A stretch of DNA of 64,000 nt from Saccharicrinis sp963667815 (GTDB taxonomy: Bacteria > Bacteroidota > Bacteroidia > Bacteroidales > Marinilabiliaceae): assembly GCA_963667815.1 (NCBI GenBank), contig OY764021.1. The stretch is one strand, 5' to 3'. Numbering within the stretch: position 1 is the stretch's first letter; each line of letters starts with the position of its first letter. The notes under the pieces were generated by a model. The model ran no database searches, was not told where the DNA came from, and worked only from the letters and a program-made list of their open reading frames with translations. The position numbers and the translations under genes are program-made. This document shows positions 8,818 through 18,049 of this stretch, piece by piece.

Positions 8818-9399
8818 TTACTCTTTAAAATATTCAAGTTCAATATAATGAATTAATGAATGAATAATCTGGATATGTATTTCCTGAATTCTGTCAGAAT
8901 ATCCATTGTGTGATATACGTAATTCAACATCACTAATTTCTTTTAATTTACCACCACTTTTACCTGTAAGAGCAACTATCATAATCCCATTTTCTTTAGC
9001 AACTTCAGCGGCTTTTAAAACATTTGCAGAATTTCCACTTGTACTTATTGCCAAAAGAACATCTCCGGTGTTACCGACAGCTTCAATGTATCTTGAAAAA
9101 ATGTAATCAAATCCATAATCATTACCTACACAAGTAATATGTGAGGGGTCGGATATTGAGATTGCAGACAGACCTTTTCTTTCATCTCTAAAGCGTCCGG
9201 TAAGTTCTTCAGCAAAATGCATTGCATCACTCATTGATCCTCCATTTCCGCACGATATAATCTTTCCTCCATTTTTAAGAGCTGTAACCATAATATCTCC
9301 AGCTTCTTTTAATAATGCAAAGTTGTTATCATTAGTAATAAAATCGTTTAAAACTCTTTGAGCTTCAAGGAAATTATTCTTAATAGTATTAATACTCAT
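8818..9399 (-). CDS. gmhA: Sedoheptulose 7-phosphate isomerase (SIS domain)
   Basis: This 193-residue SIS-fold isomerase converts sedoheptulose 7-phosphate to D-glycero-D-manno-heptose 7-phosphate for LPS heptose synthesis. GNGGSMSDAMHFAEELTGRF and the STSGNS phosphate-binding loop match GmhA closely. Length is that of the family. No hldE/gmhB neighbours are present, so assignment rests on sequence alone; a related SIS sugar isomerase is the main alternative. Confidence 0.88.
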   Translation of the reverse strand: MSINTIKNNFLEAQRVLNDFITNDNNFALLKEAGDIMVTALKNGGKIISCGNGGSMSDAMHFAEELTGRFRDERKGLSAISISDPSHITCVGNDYGFDYIFSRYIEAVGNTGDVLLAISTSGNSANVLKAAEVAKENGIMIVALTGKSGGKLKEISDVELRISHNGYSDRIQEIHIQIIHSLIHYIELEYFKE

Positions 9400-9475
9400 A
9401 ATTGTTTCTAATTTTGAGTAAATATACGATGCTCTTTATTAACAAGAAATATTTAATTGAATTATAATACAATTT

Positions 9476-10291
9476 ATGAAGGATAGATTTCGAATCCAAA
9501 AAAAATTATATGATATCATATTTGAAGCAGATACCAAAGCAGGTAAAATTTTTGATATCGCTCTTATTATACTAATTGTTTTTAGTATTACAATAGTGAT
9601 GTTAGAAAGTCTACCAGGTCGTTCGCCAGTGTTTTATTCAAATCTTTATTTTATGGAATGGATAGTAACATATGCATTTTTATTAGAGTATTTGGTTCGA
9701 TTATGGGTGGTAAGACGTTCTTTACAGTATGCATTAAGTTTTTTTGGAATCATTGATTTACTGGCTATAATACCATCTTTTCTTGGATTGATTTTTACAG
9801 GTACTCATATGTTGGTTGTATTTAGATCATTAAGATTATTAAGAGTTTTTAGAGTACTTAAATTAACCAGATATATAAATGAAGCTTCTCATTTATGGAA
9901 AGCATTAATTGCTAGTAGAAATAAAATCAGTGTGTTTTTATTTACAGTTTTAATCCTTGTTACGATACTTGGTACATTAATGTATATTGTTGAGTCAAAC
10001 GAAACAAGTGGATTTACTAGTATCCCAATTAGTATTTATTGGGCTGTGGTAACATTAACAACTGTGGGATATGGAGATATTGCTCCGGTTACCGCATTGG
10101 GCCAGTTTTTAGCTGGTTTGGTAATGATTTTGGGTTATGCAATTATTGCTGTTCCTACAGGAATTGTTACTTCAGAGTTAACTAAAGTTTCAAAAGATAC
10201 AACTACTCAGGTATGTCCATCGTGTTTACAAGAAGGTCATGACAGAGATGCTGAGTATTGTAAATTTTGTGGTGAAAAGCTTAATGTTTAG
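9476..10291 (+). CDS. Voltage-gated K+ channel with C-terminal zinc ribbon
   Basis: This 271-residue six-helix ion channel has a voltage-sensor-like S4 helix with regularly spaced arginines (RSLRLLRVFRVLKLTR), a pore loop TLTTVGYGDIAPV with the K+ selectivity filter, and S6. The cytoplasmic tail ends in CPSC...CKFC, a short zinc-ribbon motif. Such tails occur in some prokaryotic Kv-like channels; here it could gate or assemble the tetramer (inference). The stop codon overlaps the stop of the convergent folA gene by 4 bp. Confidence 0.9.
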   Translation: MKDRFRIQKKLYDIIFEADTKAGKIFDIALIILIVFSITIVMLESLPGRSPVFYSNLYFMEWIVTYAFLLEYLVRLWVVRRSLQYALSFFGIIDLLAIIPSFLGLIFTGTHMLVVFRSLRLLRVFRVLKLTRYINEASHLWKALIASRNKISVFLFTVLILVTILGTLMYIVESNETSGFTSIPISIYWAVVTLTTVGYGDIAPVTALGQFLAGLVMILGYAIIAVPTGIVTSELTKVSKDTTTQVCPSCLQEGHDRDAEYCKFCGEKLNV

Positions 10292-10791
10292 GATTGTTTT
10301 TTTCTTTTTAAATCAAGAAAAGTATAATTAAAATCATTTTGTTCATCATCAGAAACATCTTCCCTATACGTTTCATCCCATTGATCGTAATTAATGTCTG
10401 GGAAAAAAGTGTCAGCTCCATTAAAAAATTGATCTATAAGAGTTAGATAGAGTCTATTTGTGTAGGGTAAAAAAGCTTCATAAATGGTGGCTCCACCAAT
10501 TACAAAAACTTCACCATCTTCTTTGCATAATTCAATGGCTTCTTCTGGTGAATGAACTACTTCAGCACCTTCGAATTTAAGATCTGTGTTACGGGTTATT
10601 ACAATATTTCTTCGGTTTGGAAGTGCACCATTAGGAAGGGATTCAAATGTTTTTCGGCCCATAATGATGGTATGTCTGCTTGTTAATGCTTTAAATCGTT
10701 TAAGATCTTTTGATATATGAGCAAGCAGGTCGTTATTTTGACCAATAGCATTCATTTTAGCAATGGCCACAATAATTGAAAATTCTGACAT
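10288..10791 (-). CDS. folA: Dihydrofolate reductase
   Basis: This 167-residue enzyme reduces dihydrofolate with NADPH. MSEFSIIVAIAKMNAIGQ starts the fold, HTIIMGRKTFESLP is the NADPH-binding segment, and VFVIGGATIYEAFLPY is the conserved GG motif. It lies 41 bp downstream of thyA on the same strand, the classic pairing, because thymidylate synthase produces the dihydrofolate that this enzyme recycles. Confidence 0.96.
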   Translation of the reverse strand: MSEFSIIVAIAKMNAIGQNNDLLAHISKDLKRFKALTSRHTIIMGRKTFESLPNGALPNRRNIVITRNTDLKFEGAEVVHSPEEAIELCKEDGEVFVIGGATIYEAFLPYTNRLYLTLIDQFFNGADTFFPDINYDQWDETYREDVSDDEQNDFNYTFLDLKRKKQS

Positions 10792-10832
10792 GTTTATAGT
10801 TTAATTGTTGATTGATTATTTAAATGAACAAA

Positions 10833-11627
10833 TCAAACCGAAATTGCACCCTTGATGTGTGGATGAGATTCGTAATTACTTAATGTAAAATCTTCATATT
10901 TAAAGTCATCAATTTCTTTAACATTCGGATTAATGTTCATTGTTGGTAATGAATAAGGAGTTCTGGTCAATTGTAATTTTACTTGATCAATATGATTTTT
11001 GTAAATATGAACATCTCCTAAAGTGTGTACAAAATCACCTAATTCTAAACCAGTTGCTTGTGCTACCATCATGGTTAATAAAGCATACGAAGCAATATTA
11101 AAAGGTACACCTAAAAATAAGTCTGCGCTTCTTTGGTACAATTGACATGAGAGTTTTCCGTTGGCAACATAAAACTGAAATAAGATATGGCAGGGAGGAA
11201 GCTGCATTTCTTCAAGTTGTCCTACATTCCATGCACTTACAATATGTCTACGAGAATCGGGATTGTTTTTAATGGCATCAATCACTTGTTTAATCTGATC
11301 GATATATTCACCATTAGCCGTTGGCCATGATCGCCACTGGTAGCCGTAAATTGGTCCAAGTTCTCCATCTTCTTTAGCCCACTCATTCCAAATTCTAACA
11401 CCATTATCCTGAAGGTACTTTACATTTGTGCTTCCTTTTAAAAACCAAATAAGTTCATGAATGATTGATTTTAAATGAAGTTTTTTTGTTGTTACTAAAG
11501 GAAATCCTTCTTGTAAATTAAAGCGCATTTGATGACCAAAAACACTAATTGTTCCAGTTCCTGTTCTGTCTTCTTTTAAAACGCCTTCATCCAACACACG
11601 TTGGCACAATTCAAGATATTGATGCAT
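10833..11627 (-). CDS. thyA: Thymidylate synthase
   Basis: This 264-residue ThyA methylates dUMP using methylene-tetrahydrofolate. The catalytic Cys is in QLPPCHILFQFYV, the dUMP-binding arginines in DSRRHIVSAWN and QRSADLFLGVPFN, all intact. Length equals the E. coli enzyme. It forms an operon with folA. Confidence 0.98.
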   Translation of the reverse strand: MHQYLELCQRVLDEGVLKEDRTGTGTISVFGHQMRFNLQEGFPLVTTKKLHLKSIIHELIWFLKGSTNVKYLQDNGVRIWNEWAKEDGELGPIYGYQWRSWPTANGEYIDQIKQVIDAIKNNPDSRRHIVSAWNVGQLEEMQLPPCHILFQFYVANGKLSCQLYQRSADLFLGVPFNIASYALLTMMVAQATGLELGDFVHTLGDVHIYKNHIDQVKLQLTRTPYSLPTMNINPNVKEIDDFKYEDFTLSNYESHPHIKGAISV

Positions 11628-11657
11628 AGGTTTTTATTCAAATAATTAAATGATTCA

Positions 11658-11665
11658 CAAAAATA
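11658..11665 (-). promoter_or_regulatory. -7 promoter element of thyA-folA
   Basis: On the minus strand the bases read TATTTTTG, an exact match to TAnnTTTG, about 30 nt before the thyA start. No convincing -33 box at the right spacing. Confidence 0.45.
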
Positions 11666-11715
11666 GAAAAATATAGCACTCAAATGATAAAATAATGATA
11701 AGCTATTGTAATATT

Positions 11716-12816
11716 TTATAAAGGTAATTTAAGTGTTGTTTTGATTGGGTAGTGGTCGCTGTAGTTTACTTTAATTCTTTTGTGGTTAAATGACTCAAAT
11801 GACTTATCGTGAAAGATAAAATCGATTCTAAAAGATGGTAAATTTCCATTGTATGTACCTCCAAAGCCACCTCCTGATTCAATAAACGAATCTTTCAAAT
11901 CTCCTTTTACCGTTCTGTATACATATGAAATAGGAGTATCATTAAAATCACCACATACAATAGCAGGGAAAGGTGAGTTTTTAATATGTCTGCCAATAGT
12001 TTGAGCTTGATAGGAACGATTGGCAAAGGCATGTTTTAATTTGCTAAAGATATCGTAAATTCCTTTTCTTCGTTCCTGATCATTCTTAAATTCAAGACTA
12101 TCGATAAAATTATAATTTTCTTTTTGTAAACGAATCGACTCTAAATGGTTATTGAAAATACGAATATGCTTACCATTAATATCAATATCTGTTTGGATAC
12201 TAAAGTTAGTTGTATTTTCAAAGTGCAGTGGTTTTGTACTAGTGATCGGATACTTTGAAAAGGTTGCTAAACCATACTTTCTTCCTGATTTGGTTTTGAT
12301 ATTGTATTCCAGATGTTTGTATTTGTATTGCTTAAATTTTGATAAAATATTGTTTTCTGAATACTGGTTCTTTTTATTGTTGATATAAAATTCTTGTATG
12401 CAAAGTATATCAGGATTCTGATCTTTGATAAATTGATAGATCTTTTTAGGTGTTTCTTTATCTTTTGTCCATACATACTTATCAAACATTCTTACGTTGT
12501 ACGACATTACCGTAATAGTATGGCCCTTATCAATATTTGTTGGAAGATCTTTATTACTTAATTGAAAAACCGCATTCCATTGCGACCAGGTTAATATTAT
12601 CAGCGAAAGAGAAATGATCAGTCGTTTTCGCTTTTTAAACATCCAAAACACAGCAAAAACAACATTGGAAATCCATAAGAAAGGAAAAATGAATCCCAGG
12701 AACGATAAAAAATTTATATGAACAGGACTTATATAAGCACCCAAAGATGCTAACATTAGAAGAAATGCTACAGATAGATTAAAAAAAAGTATGATAGACC
12801 TGGTAATTCTGTTCAA
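11716..12816 (-). CDS. Endonuclease/exonuclease/phosphatase family membrane protein
   Basis: This 366-residue protein has three N-terminal membrane segments (residues ~8-85), followed by an EEP-fold domain. The metal/catalytic motifs are in order: SYNVRMFD, CIQEFY, FNNHLES, VCGDFNDTP and SDHYPI. The family cleaves phosphodiesters, from nucleic acids to sphingomyelin and inositol phosphates; the substrate here is unknown. The catalytic domain probably faces the periplasm or cytoplasm next to the membrane. It is the last of four co-directional genes starting at mutL. Confidence 0.88.
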   Translation of the reverse strand: MNRITRSIILFFNLSVAFLLMLASLGAYISPVHINFLSFLGFIFPFLWISNVVFAVFWMFKKRKRLIISLSLIILTWSQWNAVFQLSNKDLPTNIDKGHTITVMSYNVRMFDKYVWTKDKETPKKIYQFIKDQNPDILCIQEFYINNKKNQYSENNILSKFKQYKYKHLEYNIKTKSGRKYGLATFSKYPITSTKPLHFENTTNFSIQTDIDINGKHIRIFNNHLESIRLQKENYNFIDSLEFKNDQERRKGIYDIFSKLKHAFANRSYQAQTIGRHIKNSPFPAIVCGDFNDTPISYVYRTVKGDLKDSFIESGGGFGGTYNGNLPSFRIDFIFHDKSFESFNHKRIKVNYSDHYPIKTTLKLPL

Positions 12817-12827
12817 AATGTATTTTT

Positions 12828-13718
12828 TTAATTGTTACTTGCATTAAAGAGGTCTTCTTTTTCTTGTTTGGTTAAACTATCATAACCACTTGCCTTAATT
12901 TTTTCTAAGATATGGTCAATGTCACTTTGTTTCTTTCTTTTTTCAGCATTATATTCCATATCGTTCATAGGTCTTTTATTTTTGGAATGAGTAACCTTCA
13001 TTTTTGGTTTTCGGGAGAAGATGCTCACAAGATTATCCATAAAACGGTTAAATCTCAATGTAATATCATTCCCTTTTATAACCCGAGAAGCAAAGAATAA
13101 ACCAAACAGGGCGCCACCGATATGTGCCAAATGACCTCCTGTGTTTTTCATTGCACCAACTCCTATTACATCCATAATTAATAGAACAATAGCTAAATGT
13201 ATTAATTTTACTGGTCCTATAAATAACAAATGAACTTTAAAATTAGGAGAATATTTAGCTGATGCAAATATAATAGCCATTACAGATGCCGATGCTCCCA
13301 TCATAATTGCACTTGGAGCAAAATTTTGAAGTGCAGGAAACAAATTATACGATAAAATATATAATAATGCACCTGAAATACCTCCCATAAAGTAAACACC
13401 AAGTAATTGTCGGGGATTAAAATACTGAAGGAATATTCTTCCAAACCAAAATAGAGTTAGCATATTAAAAAGGATATGCATAAACTCAAAATGTAAAAAC
13501 ATATAGGTTATTAAACTCCAGGGCTGAAAAATCAAATTTTCAGGACTGGCAGGAACGGATAACCAGGTAGTTAAAGGAAAATAAGAATTGTTAAATGACA
13601 GTGTATAAACAGCGTATAATATTCGAACTACTAAAAATACACCAATATTAATGTAAATAAGGCGAGTAACAACTCCACCCATTTTAAATGATTGTTTTAT
13701 TTCGTCAGCTATAGGCAT
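12828..13718 (-). CDS. Rhomboid intramembrane serine protease (paralogue 1)
   Basis: This 296-residue protein has six membrane helices. The catalytic Ser is in MMGASASVMA (GxSx with Ala in place of the usual final Gly) and the His in GHLAHIGGALFG. A cytoplasmic, charged C-terminal extension of ~75 residues (KKRPMNDMEYNAEKRKK) follows. Rhomboids cut transmembrane substrates within the bilayer. It lies 34 bp downstream of a second rhomboid gene, so the pair probably arose by duplication. Confidence 0.93.
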   Translation of the reverse strand: MPIADEIKQSFKMGGVVTRLIYINIGVFLVVRILYAVYTLSFNNSYFPLTTWLSVPASPENLIFQPWSLITYMFLHFEFMHILFNMLTLFWFGRIFLQYFNPRQLLGVYFMGGISGALLYILSYNLFPALQNFAPSAIMMGASASVMAIIFASAKYSPNFKVHLLFIGPVKLIHLAIVLLIMDVIGVGAMKNTGGHLAHIGGALFGLFFASRVIKGNDITLRFNRFMDNLVSIFSRKPKMKVTHSKNKRPMNDMEYNAEKRKKQSDIDHILEKIKASGYDSLTKQEKEDLFNASNN

Positions 13719-13752
13719 AATAGTTCTGTTTGATACTTAAAACTAAATTTAT

Positions 13753-14514
13753 TTAAAAATGTTTTTTCTGCCAAAAACGAATGAGAATAAAACCAACTAA
13801 CATACCTCCTAAATGGGCGAGGTGAGCCACATTGTCTCCAGGGTTATTGGCAATAGTGGAAAATAATTCAATAGCACCATAACCTAAAACAAACCATTTT
13901 GCCTTAACAGGAAGTACCATATAAAGATATATACGTTCCTCAGGGAATAACATACCGAAAGCTAAAAGTAAACCAAAAATTGCTCCGGATGCACCAACCA
14001 TTGGTACATTTATTATTCTATTTAAAGAAGCAGCAGTAGCATCAACATAATTTTTATTTTGGGATAGAACGGAAAAGCCCTCATTGTATACTCTTTGCAC
14101 TGCTTCAGGTGGTAAACCACTTGCAATCATTTTTGATCGGATAAAGGCAACTAAAACGTAAAGTAAAGCAGCTCCAATACCTGTAGCAAAATAATAGAAT
14201 AAAAACTTTTGAGGTCCCCATATTTTTTCAAGTATTCTACCAAACATAAACAGCGCAAACATATTTAAGAAAATATGCTCAATACTGCCATGCATAAACA
14301 TATATGTGATGTATTGAAAGAAGTAAAATTGATGACTACCAGGAGTGTATAATCCCAGTAATTCATCAAGATGAATTCTTGTATAACCAATGCCTGGAAT
14401 ACTAATTCCTTTTGATAATAGATAAGTTGCAAAAAACATCAGACCATTTATGATCAATAAGTTTTTTACAATGGGGGGTATGTTACTAAAAAAGGATTGT
14501 CGTTGTTGATACAT
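13753..14514 (-). CDS. Rhomboid intramembrane serine protease (paralogue 2)
   Basis: This 253-residue rhomboid has catalytic Ser in VGASGAIFGLLLAFG (canonical GxSG) and His in AHLAHLGGMLVGF. A longer loop (~residues 115-165) between helices sets it apart from its neighbour. It lies between mutL and the other rhomboid on the same strand. Confidence 0.94.
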   Translation of the reverse strand: MYQQRQSFFSNIPPIVKNLLIINGLMFFATYLLSKGISIPGIGYTRIHLDELLGLYTPGSHQFYFFQYITYMFMHGSIEHIFLNMFALFMFGRILEKIWGPQKFLFYYFATGIGAALLYVLVAFIRSKMIASGLPPEAVQRVYNEGFSVLSQNKNYVDATAASLNRIINVPMVGASGAIFGLLLAFGMLFPEERIYLYMVLPVKAKWFVLGYGAIELFSTIANNPGDNVAHLAHLGGMLVGFILIRFWQKKHF

Positions 14515-14589
14515 ATTTCAATTCTTTTGCTTTTGTTTAATAGAGCTTAAGATAACAAGATTCAGACCAAACATAATCCAGACAATCTG

Positions 14590-16512
14590 TCACTTAAATC
14601 GACTCTCAATTTCATCATTTGATAAAATAGATATAATAGGTTTACCATCTGGTGAATAATTTGGAACCTGACAAGTGAAAAGCTGACCGATTAATTCATC
14701 CATTTCTTCTGTTGATAAATATTGTCCATGTCGTATTGATGATTGACGAGAGATGGTGCGAGCAATTCTTTCTTTAAGGTCTGTTTCAAGGTTTACTTCA
14801 CCGGATTTGTAGGCCTCAATAATTTCATCAATAAGTTCTTTTGGATTCATTTTCTCCATATTTACAGGCATACCACGAACTTCAAAAATATTATCTGCAA
14901 TAGGACTTAGGTCTAAACCAAACATTTGAAAATCAGCTAATAATTCGTTAACGATAATTGTATCTTCAGCATTAAACTCAAGTTGTTCCGGAAATAAATT
15001 TTGCTGGGTCATACTCTGTTGTGCAGAAATAGATTGCATCAAGCGTTCAAATAGTATTCTTTCATGTGCTCTCTTTTGGTCTACCATCATTAAACCAGAT
15101 TTTCCAGATGTTAAAATATATCTGTTTTTAAATTGAAAACACGATGCACCCTGATTTGTTTCCTCATTCATTCCTTTTGACATAAAAGTTTGTTGAACAG
15201 GAGCTTGTTCTGGATCAACATCATTGTATGTTTCGCTTGATTCAGGATCTGTTTCAAATGGCATACTACCTTTTTCTGATTCAAAATCGTTGTACAACTG
15301 ATCCCAATTTTTTGGAGTTGATTTAGGAGTGTAAGAGCTTCCTGAATATCCATTATCTGAACTACTTTCTGGTCCACCAAAACTTGATAGATCTGGAGTT
15401 GGAGTTTCAAAAGGATTGAAAAATGGGTTTACCTCAATTGTAGGAGCTTCTTTTTCCTGGTTATTATTACTAACAGGAATATCTACCATATCAGCTGTAT
15501 CAAAATCAATAGTTGGAATCATATTATGCTTTCCCAGACTTTCTCTGATACAGGCGTTGGTTATATGCCAAATAGTTCTTTCATCTTCAAACTTAATTTC
15601 TGTTTTTGTAGGGTGAATGTTGATGTCGATGATTTTTGGATCAACTTCAAAAAACAAAAAGTAAGCAGGAACTGTATTGGGTAAAATTAAATTTGAATAA
15701 GCTTCTGTAATGGCTTTGTGTAAATATGGATGACGCATATATCTTTGATTCACAAAGAAGAACTGATCTCCTGATGATTTACGTGCAGATTCTGGTTTGC
15801 CAATAAAACCAGATATTTTAATCAGTGTGGTTTCTGTTTCAACAGGAACTAATTGTTGATTCATATTTTTACCAAGCATATTAACTATACGTTGGCGTAA
15901 ACTTGATACAGGCAGCTGAAATAATGGCATGTTATTGTTATCCAAACTAAAACTAATGTCTGGATTTGCTAATGCTATTCTTTGAAATTCATTGATAATA
16001 TGACGAAGTTCAGTAGAATCTTTTTTTAAGAATTTACGACGTGCGGGTACGTTATAAAATAAATTTTTGATCATAAAGTTACTTCCTGAAGCACAAGAAA
16101 CTACTTCTTGCTTTTCAACTTTTGAACCAGCTATTTCAATTTGAGTTCCTAATTCGTCGCCCGTCTTTTTTGTTTTTAATTCAACTTGCGCAACGGCAGC
16201 TATCGAGGCAAGGGCTTCACCCCTAAAACCCATTGTACGTATTGCAAACAGGTCGTTAACATTGTTAATTTTAGAAGTTGCATGTCTTTCAAATGCCATT
16301 CTAGCATCTGTTGCTGACATACCACAACCATTGTCAATGACTTGAACTAATGTTCTTCCTGCATCTTTTACAATTACTTTAATATCAGTACTACCTGCAT
16401 CAATAGCATTTTCTACTAACTCCTTAATCATGGACGCTGGTCGTTGAATAACTTCTCCTGCAGCTATTTGGTTGGCTACGGAATCAGGTAATAATTGTAT
16501 AATATCAGACAT
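14590..16512 (-). CDS. mutL: DNA mismatch repair protein MutL
   Basis: This 640-residue protein has the GHKL ATPase N-terminus (IAAGEVIQRPASMIKELVEN, DNGCGM, FRGEALASIA) and a low-complexity Ser/Pro/Glu linker at ~345-435. The C-terminal dimerisation domain contains DQKRAHERILFE, a variant of the endonuclease motif DQHA(X)2E(X)4E that keeps Asp, Gln and both Glu but loses His. The later CPHGRP-type motif reads SPDGKP, without Cys or His. Nicking activity is therefore uncertain. The gene heads a run with two rhomboids and the EEP protein. Confidence 0.95.
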   Translation of the reverse strand: MSDIIQLLPDSVANQIAAGEVIQRPASMIKELVENAIDAGSTDIKVIVKDAGRTLVQVIDNGCGMSATDARMAFERHATSKINNVNDLFAIRTMGFRGEALASIAAVAQVELKTKKTGDELGTQIEIAGSKVEKQEVVSCASGSNFMIKNLFYNVPARRKFLKKDSTELRHIINEFQRIALANPDISFSLDNNNMPLFQLPVSSLRQRIVNMLGKNMNQQLVPVETETTLIKISGFIGKPESARKSSGDQFFFVNQRYMRHPYLHKAITEAYSNLILPNTVPAYFLFFEVDPKIIDINIHPTKTEIKFEDERTIWHITNACIRESLGKHNMIPTIDFDTADMVDIPVSNNNQEKEAPTIEVNPFFNPFETPTPDLSSFGGPESSSDNGYSGSSYTPKSTPKNWDQLYNDFESEKGSMPFETDPESSETYNDVDPEQAPVQQTFMSKGMNEETNQGASCFQFKNRYILTSGKSGLMMVDQKRAHERILFERLMQSISAQQSMTQQNLFPEQLEFNAEDTIIVNELLADFQMFGLDLSPIADNIFEVRGMPVNMEKMNPKELIDEIIEAYKSGEVNLETDLKERIARTISRQSSIRHGQYLSTEEMDELIGQLFTCQVPNYSPDGKPIISILSNDEIESRFK

Positions 16513-16534
16513 AAACTAATTTGATATAAATAAC

Positions 16535-16558
16535 AAAACATCTGTATACAGATGTTTT
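16535..16558. terminator. Perfect 24-bp palindrome between 106-aa gene and mutL
   Basis: The sequence is self-complementary along its whole length, with a centre of GTATAC and T runs at both ends. On the minus strand it follows the 106-residue gene and precedes mutL, so a hairpin terminator or attenuator is the simplest reading. A dimeric regulator site is the alternative. Confidence 0.55.
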
Positions 16559-16598
16559 TAAAAATTTTAGATAAAAGATTAAAATTTTGTGATTAGGA

Positions 16599-16919
16599 TT
16601 ACATGAAATGCATAATCCACTCCTTACTTGTAGAAAAGAGGTAATAAAATGCGATCATTAACCCAATAAGTATGACTATAAGTCTTAAGTTTGATTTGCG
16701 CTTTTCTTTTCTGGCAACGTCAAAATGAGTAGCAATTTTTCTTCTCATCTTACCCTTGATTCTATCTTCGGTTGATCGCGTATCTTCCTCTTGTTCTATT
16801 CCTAATTCATCTTTAATTCTTCGGGCACGCTCCTCACGCTCTTCCTTTGCTTCATCATAATAAATTGGTGTATGATGAAATGTTCTGTGCCTTGTTGTTT
16901 TAACAAATGTAAATTTCAT
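16599..16919 (-). CDS. Small C-terminally anchored membrane protein, unknown
   Basis: This 106-residue protein is unrecognised. It is highly charged for residues 1-80 (EEREERARRIKDELG, probably helical) with a single membrane segment near the C-terminus (LRLIVILIGLMIAFYYLF). It would sit in the inner membrane with the charged part in the cytoplasm. It is upstream of mutL on the same strand with an ~86 bp gap holding a palindrome, so it is probably a separate unit. Confidence 0.7.
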   Translation of the reverse strand: MKFTFVKTTRHRTFHHTPIYYDEAKEEREERARRIKDELGIEQEEDTRSTEDRIKGKMRRKIATHFDVARKEKRKSNLRLIVILIGLMIAFYYLFSTSKEWIMHFM

Positions 16920-17159
16920 TTTTATTATTTACGTTTAATTGTCATAAAAACTATTATTAGGTATCAATGCAAGCTGCAAATTAACCAGATAAAATAGTTT
17001 TTTATGTAAAAATAATTAGGTGTAATTACAAAAACCAACTACAAAGATACAAGGAAAATTAAGATATTAATAGTATTGGAGAAATTACCGTGATTATGTT
17101 ATCAACACTTGTTGTATTGAGTTTTAAAACAGAGTGTTGTAATAATTGATGTTGTTCTT

Positions 17160-17894
17160 TTATTCAAAATGTGTTTTTGATGAATCAGATACTAATCTGT
17201 TTATTTCATTTAATTCTTTGGCATTTAAATTTCGCCATTTACCAACCGGAACATCCAGTTTTACATTCATGATACGAACGCGCTTTAGTTGTTTAACTTC
17301 AAAACCTAAATATTCACTCATTCTTCTGATTTGGCGGTTTAACCCTTGTGTAAGAATAATGTTAAATTCATATTTTCCGGTTTTTACAACTTTGCATTTT
17401 TTTGTTACCGTATCTAAAATAGGAACTCCATTCCCCATCTTTTTTATGAATTCGCTAGTAACTGGTTTGTTTACTCTTACAATATATTCTTTTTCATGAT
17501 TGTTTCTGGCACGAAGTATTTTGTTAACAATATCACCATCGTTTGTCAGAAAAATTAATCCCTCGCTGGGTTTATCTAATCGTCCGATAGGAAAGATACG
17601 TTTGGGATGATTGATATAATCAATAATATTGTTTTTTTCTACTCGCGTATCGGTAGTGCAAACAATACCAACTGGTTTATTAAATGCAATATAAACTGGT
17701 TTATCTTTGGGTTCAGATACTAATTTACCTTTAACCTTAACAATATCATCGGGTTTAACTTTAGTACCCATTTCTGGAGTTTTTCCATTTATGGTGACTT
17801 TACCTGCCAATATAAGTTTGTCCGCTTCTCTTCTGGAGCAATACCCAACCTCACTTAAATACTTATTAATCCTTACAGACTCCTTTTCTTCCAT
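17160..17894 (-). CDS. rluF: 23S rRNA pseudouridine synthase, RluF-like
   Basis: This 244-residue RsuA-family enzyme has an N-terminal S4 RNA-binding domain (INKYLSEVGYCSRREADKLI) and a catalytic domain with the essential Asp in PIGRLDKPSEGLIFLTNDGD. The block VNKILRARNNHEKEYIVRVN and the C-terminal QLKRVRIMNV fit RluF, which modifies U2604 of 23S rRNA, better than RluB or RsuA. The subfamily is judged by eye only. Confidence 0.85.
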   Translation of the reverse strand: MEEKESVRINKYLSEVGYCSRREADKLILAGKVTINGKTPEMGTKVKPDDIVKVKGKLVSEPKDKPVYIAFNKPVGIVCTTDTRVEKNNIIDYINHPKRIFPIGRLDKPSEGLIFLTNDGDIVNKILRARNNHEKEYIVRVNKPVTSEFIKKMGNGVPILDTVTKKCKVVKTGKYEFNIILTQGLNRQIRRMSEYLGFEVKQLKRVRIMNVKLDVPVGKWRNLNAKELNEINRLVSDSSKTHFE

Positions 17895-17998
17895 TATATC
17901 TTTGAATATGGTGCGAAGTTAGAAAAATTAAGGTTATAAATGTACCTTGTTTTCTTATAATTATATTGTTGATAAGTAATTGTGATTAATTGTAAAAG

Positions 17999-18041
17999 GT
18001 TTTAAATCAGTCCTAACTAATGTCAAGAACTGATTTAAAAC
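17999..18041 (-). terminator. Hairpin downstream of the esterase gene
   Basis: Two perfectly complementary 13-nt arms (17999-18011 and 18029-18041) enclose a 17-nt loop. On the minus strand it follows the stop of the alpha/beta hydrolase gene by 8 nt and is followed by CCTTTTAC. The large loop and weak T run make it a moderate terminator candidate. Confidence 0.6.
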
Positions 18042-18049
18042 AAGGGAGT

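Noticed and set aside
17895..17998. Search for tRNA or small RNA in the gaps around rluF
   Set aside because: No cloverleaf, no conserved TTCRA loop, and no strong hairpin other than the terminator listed.
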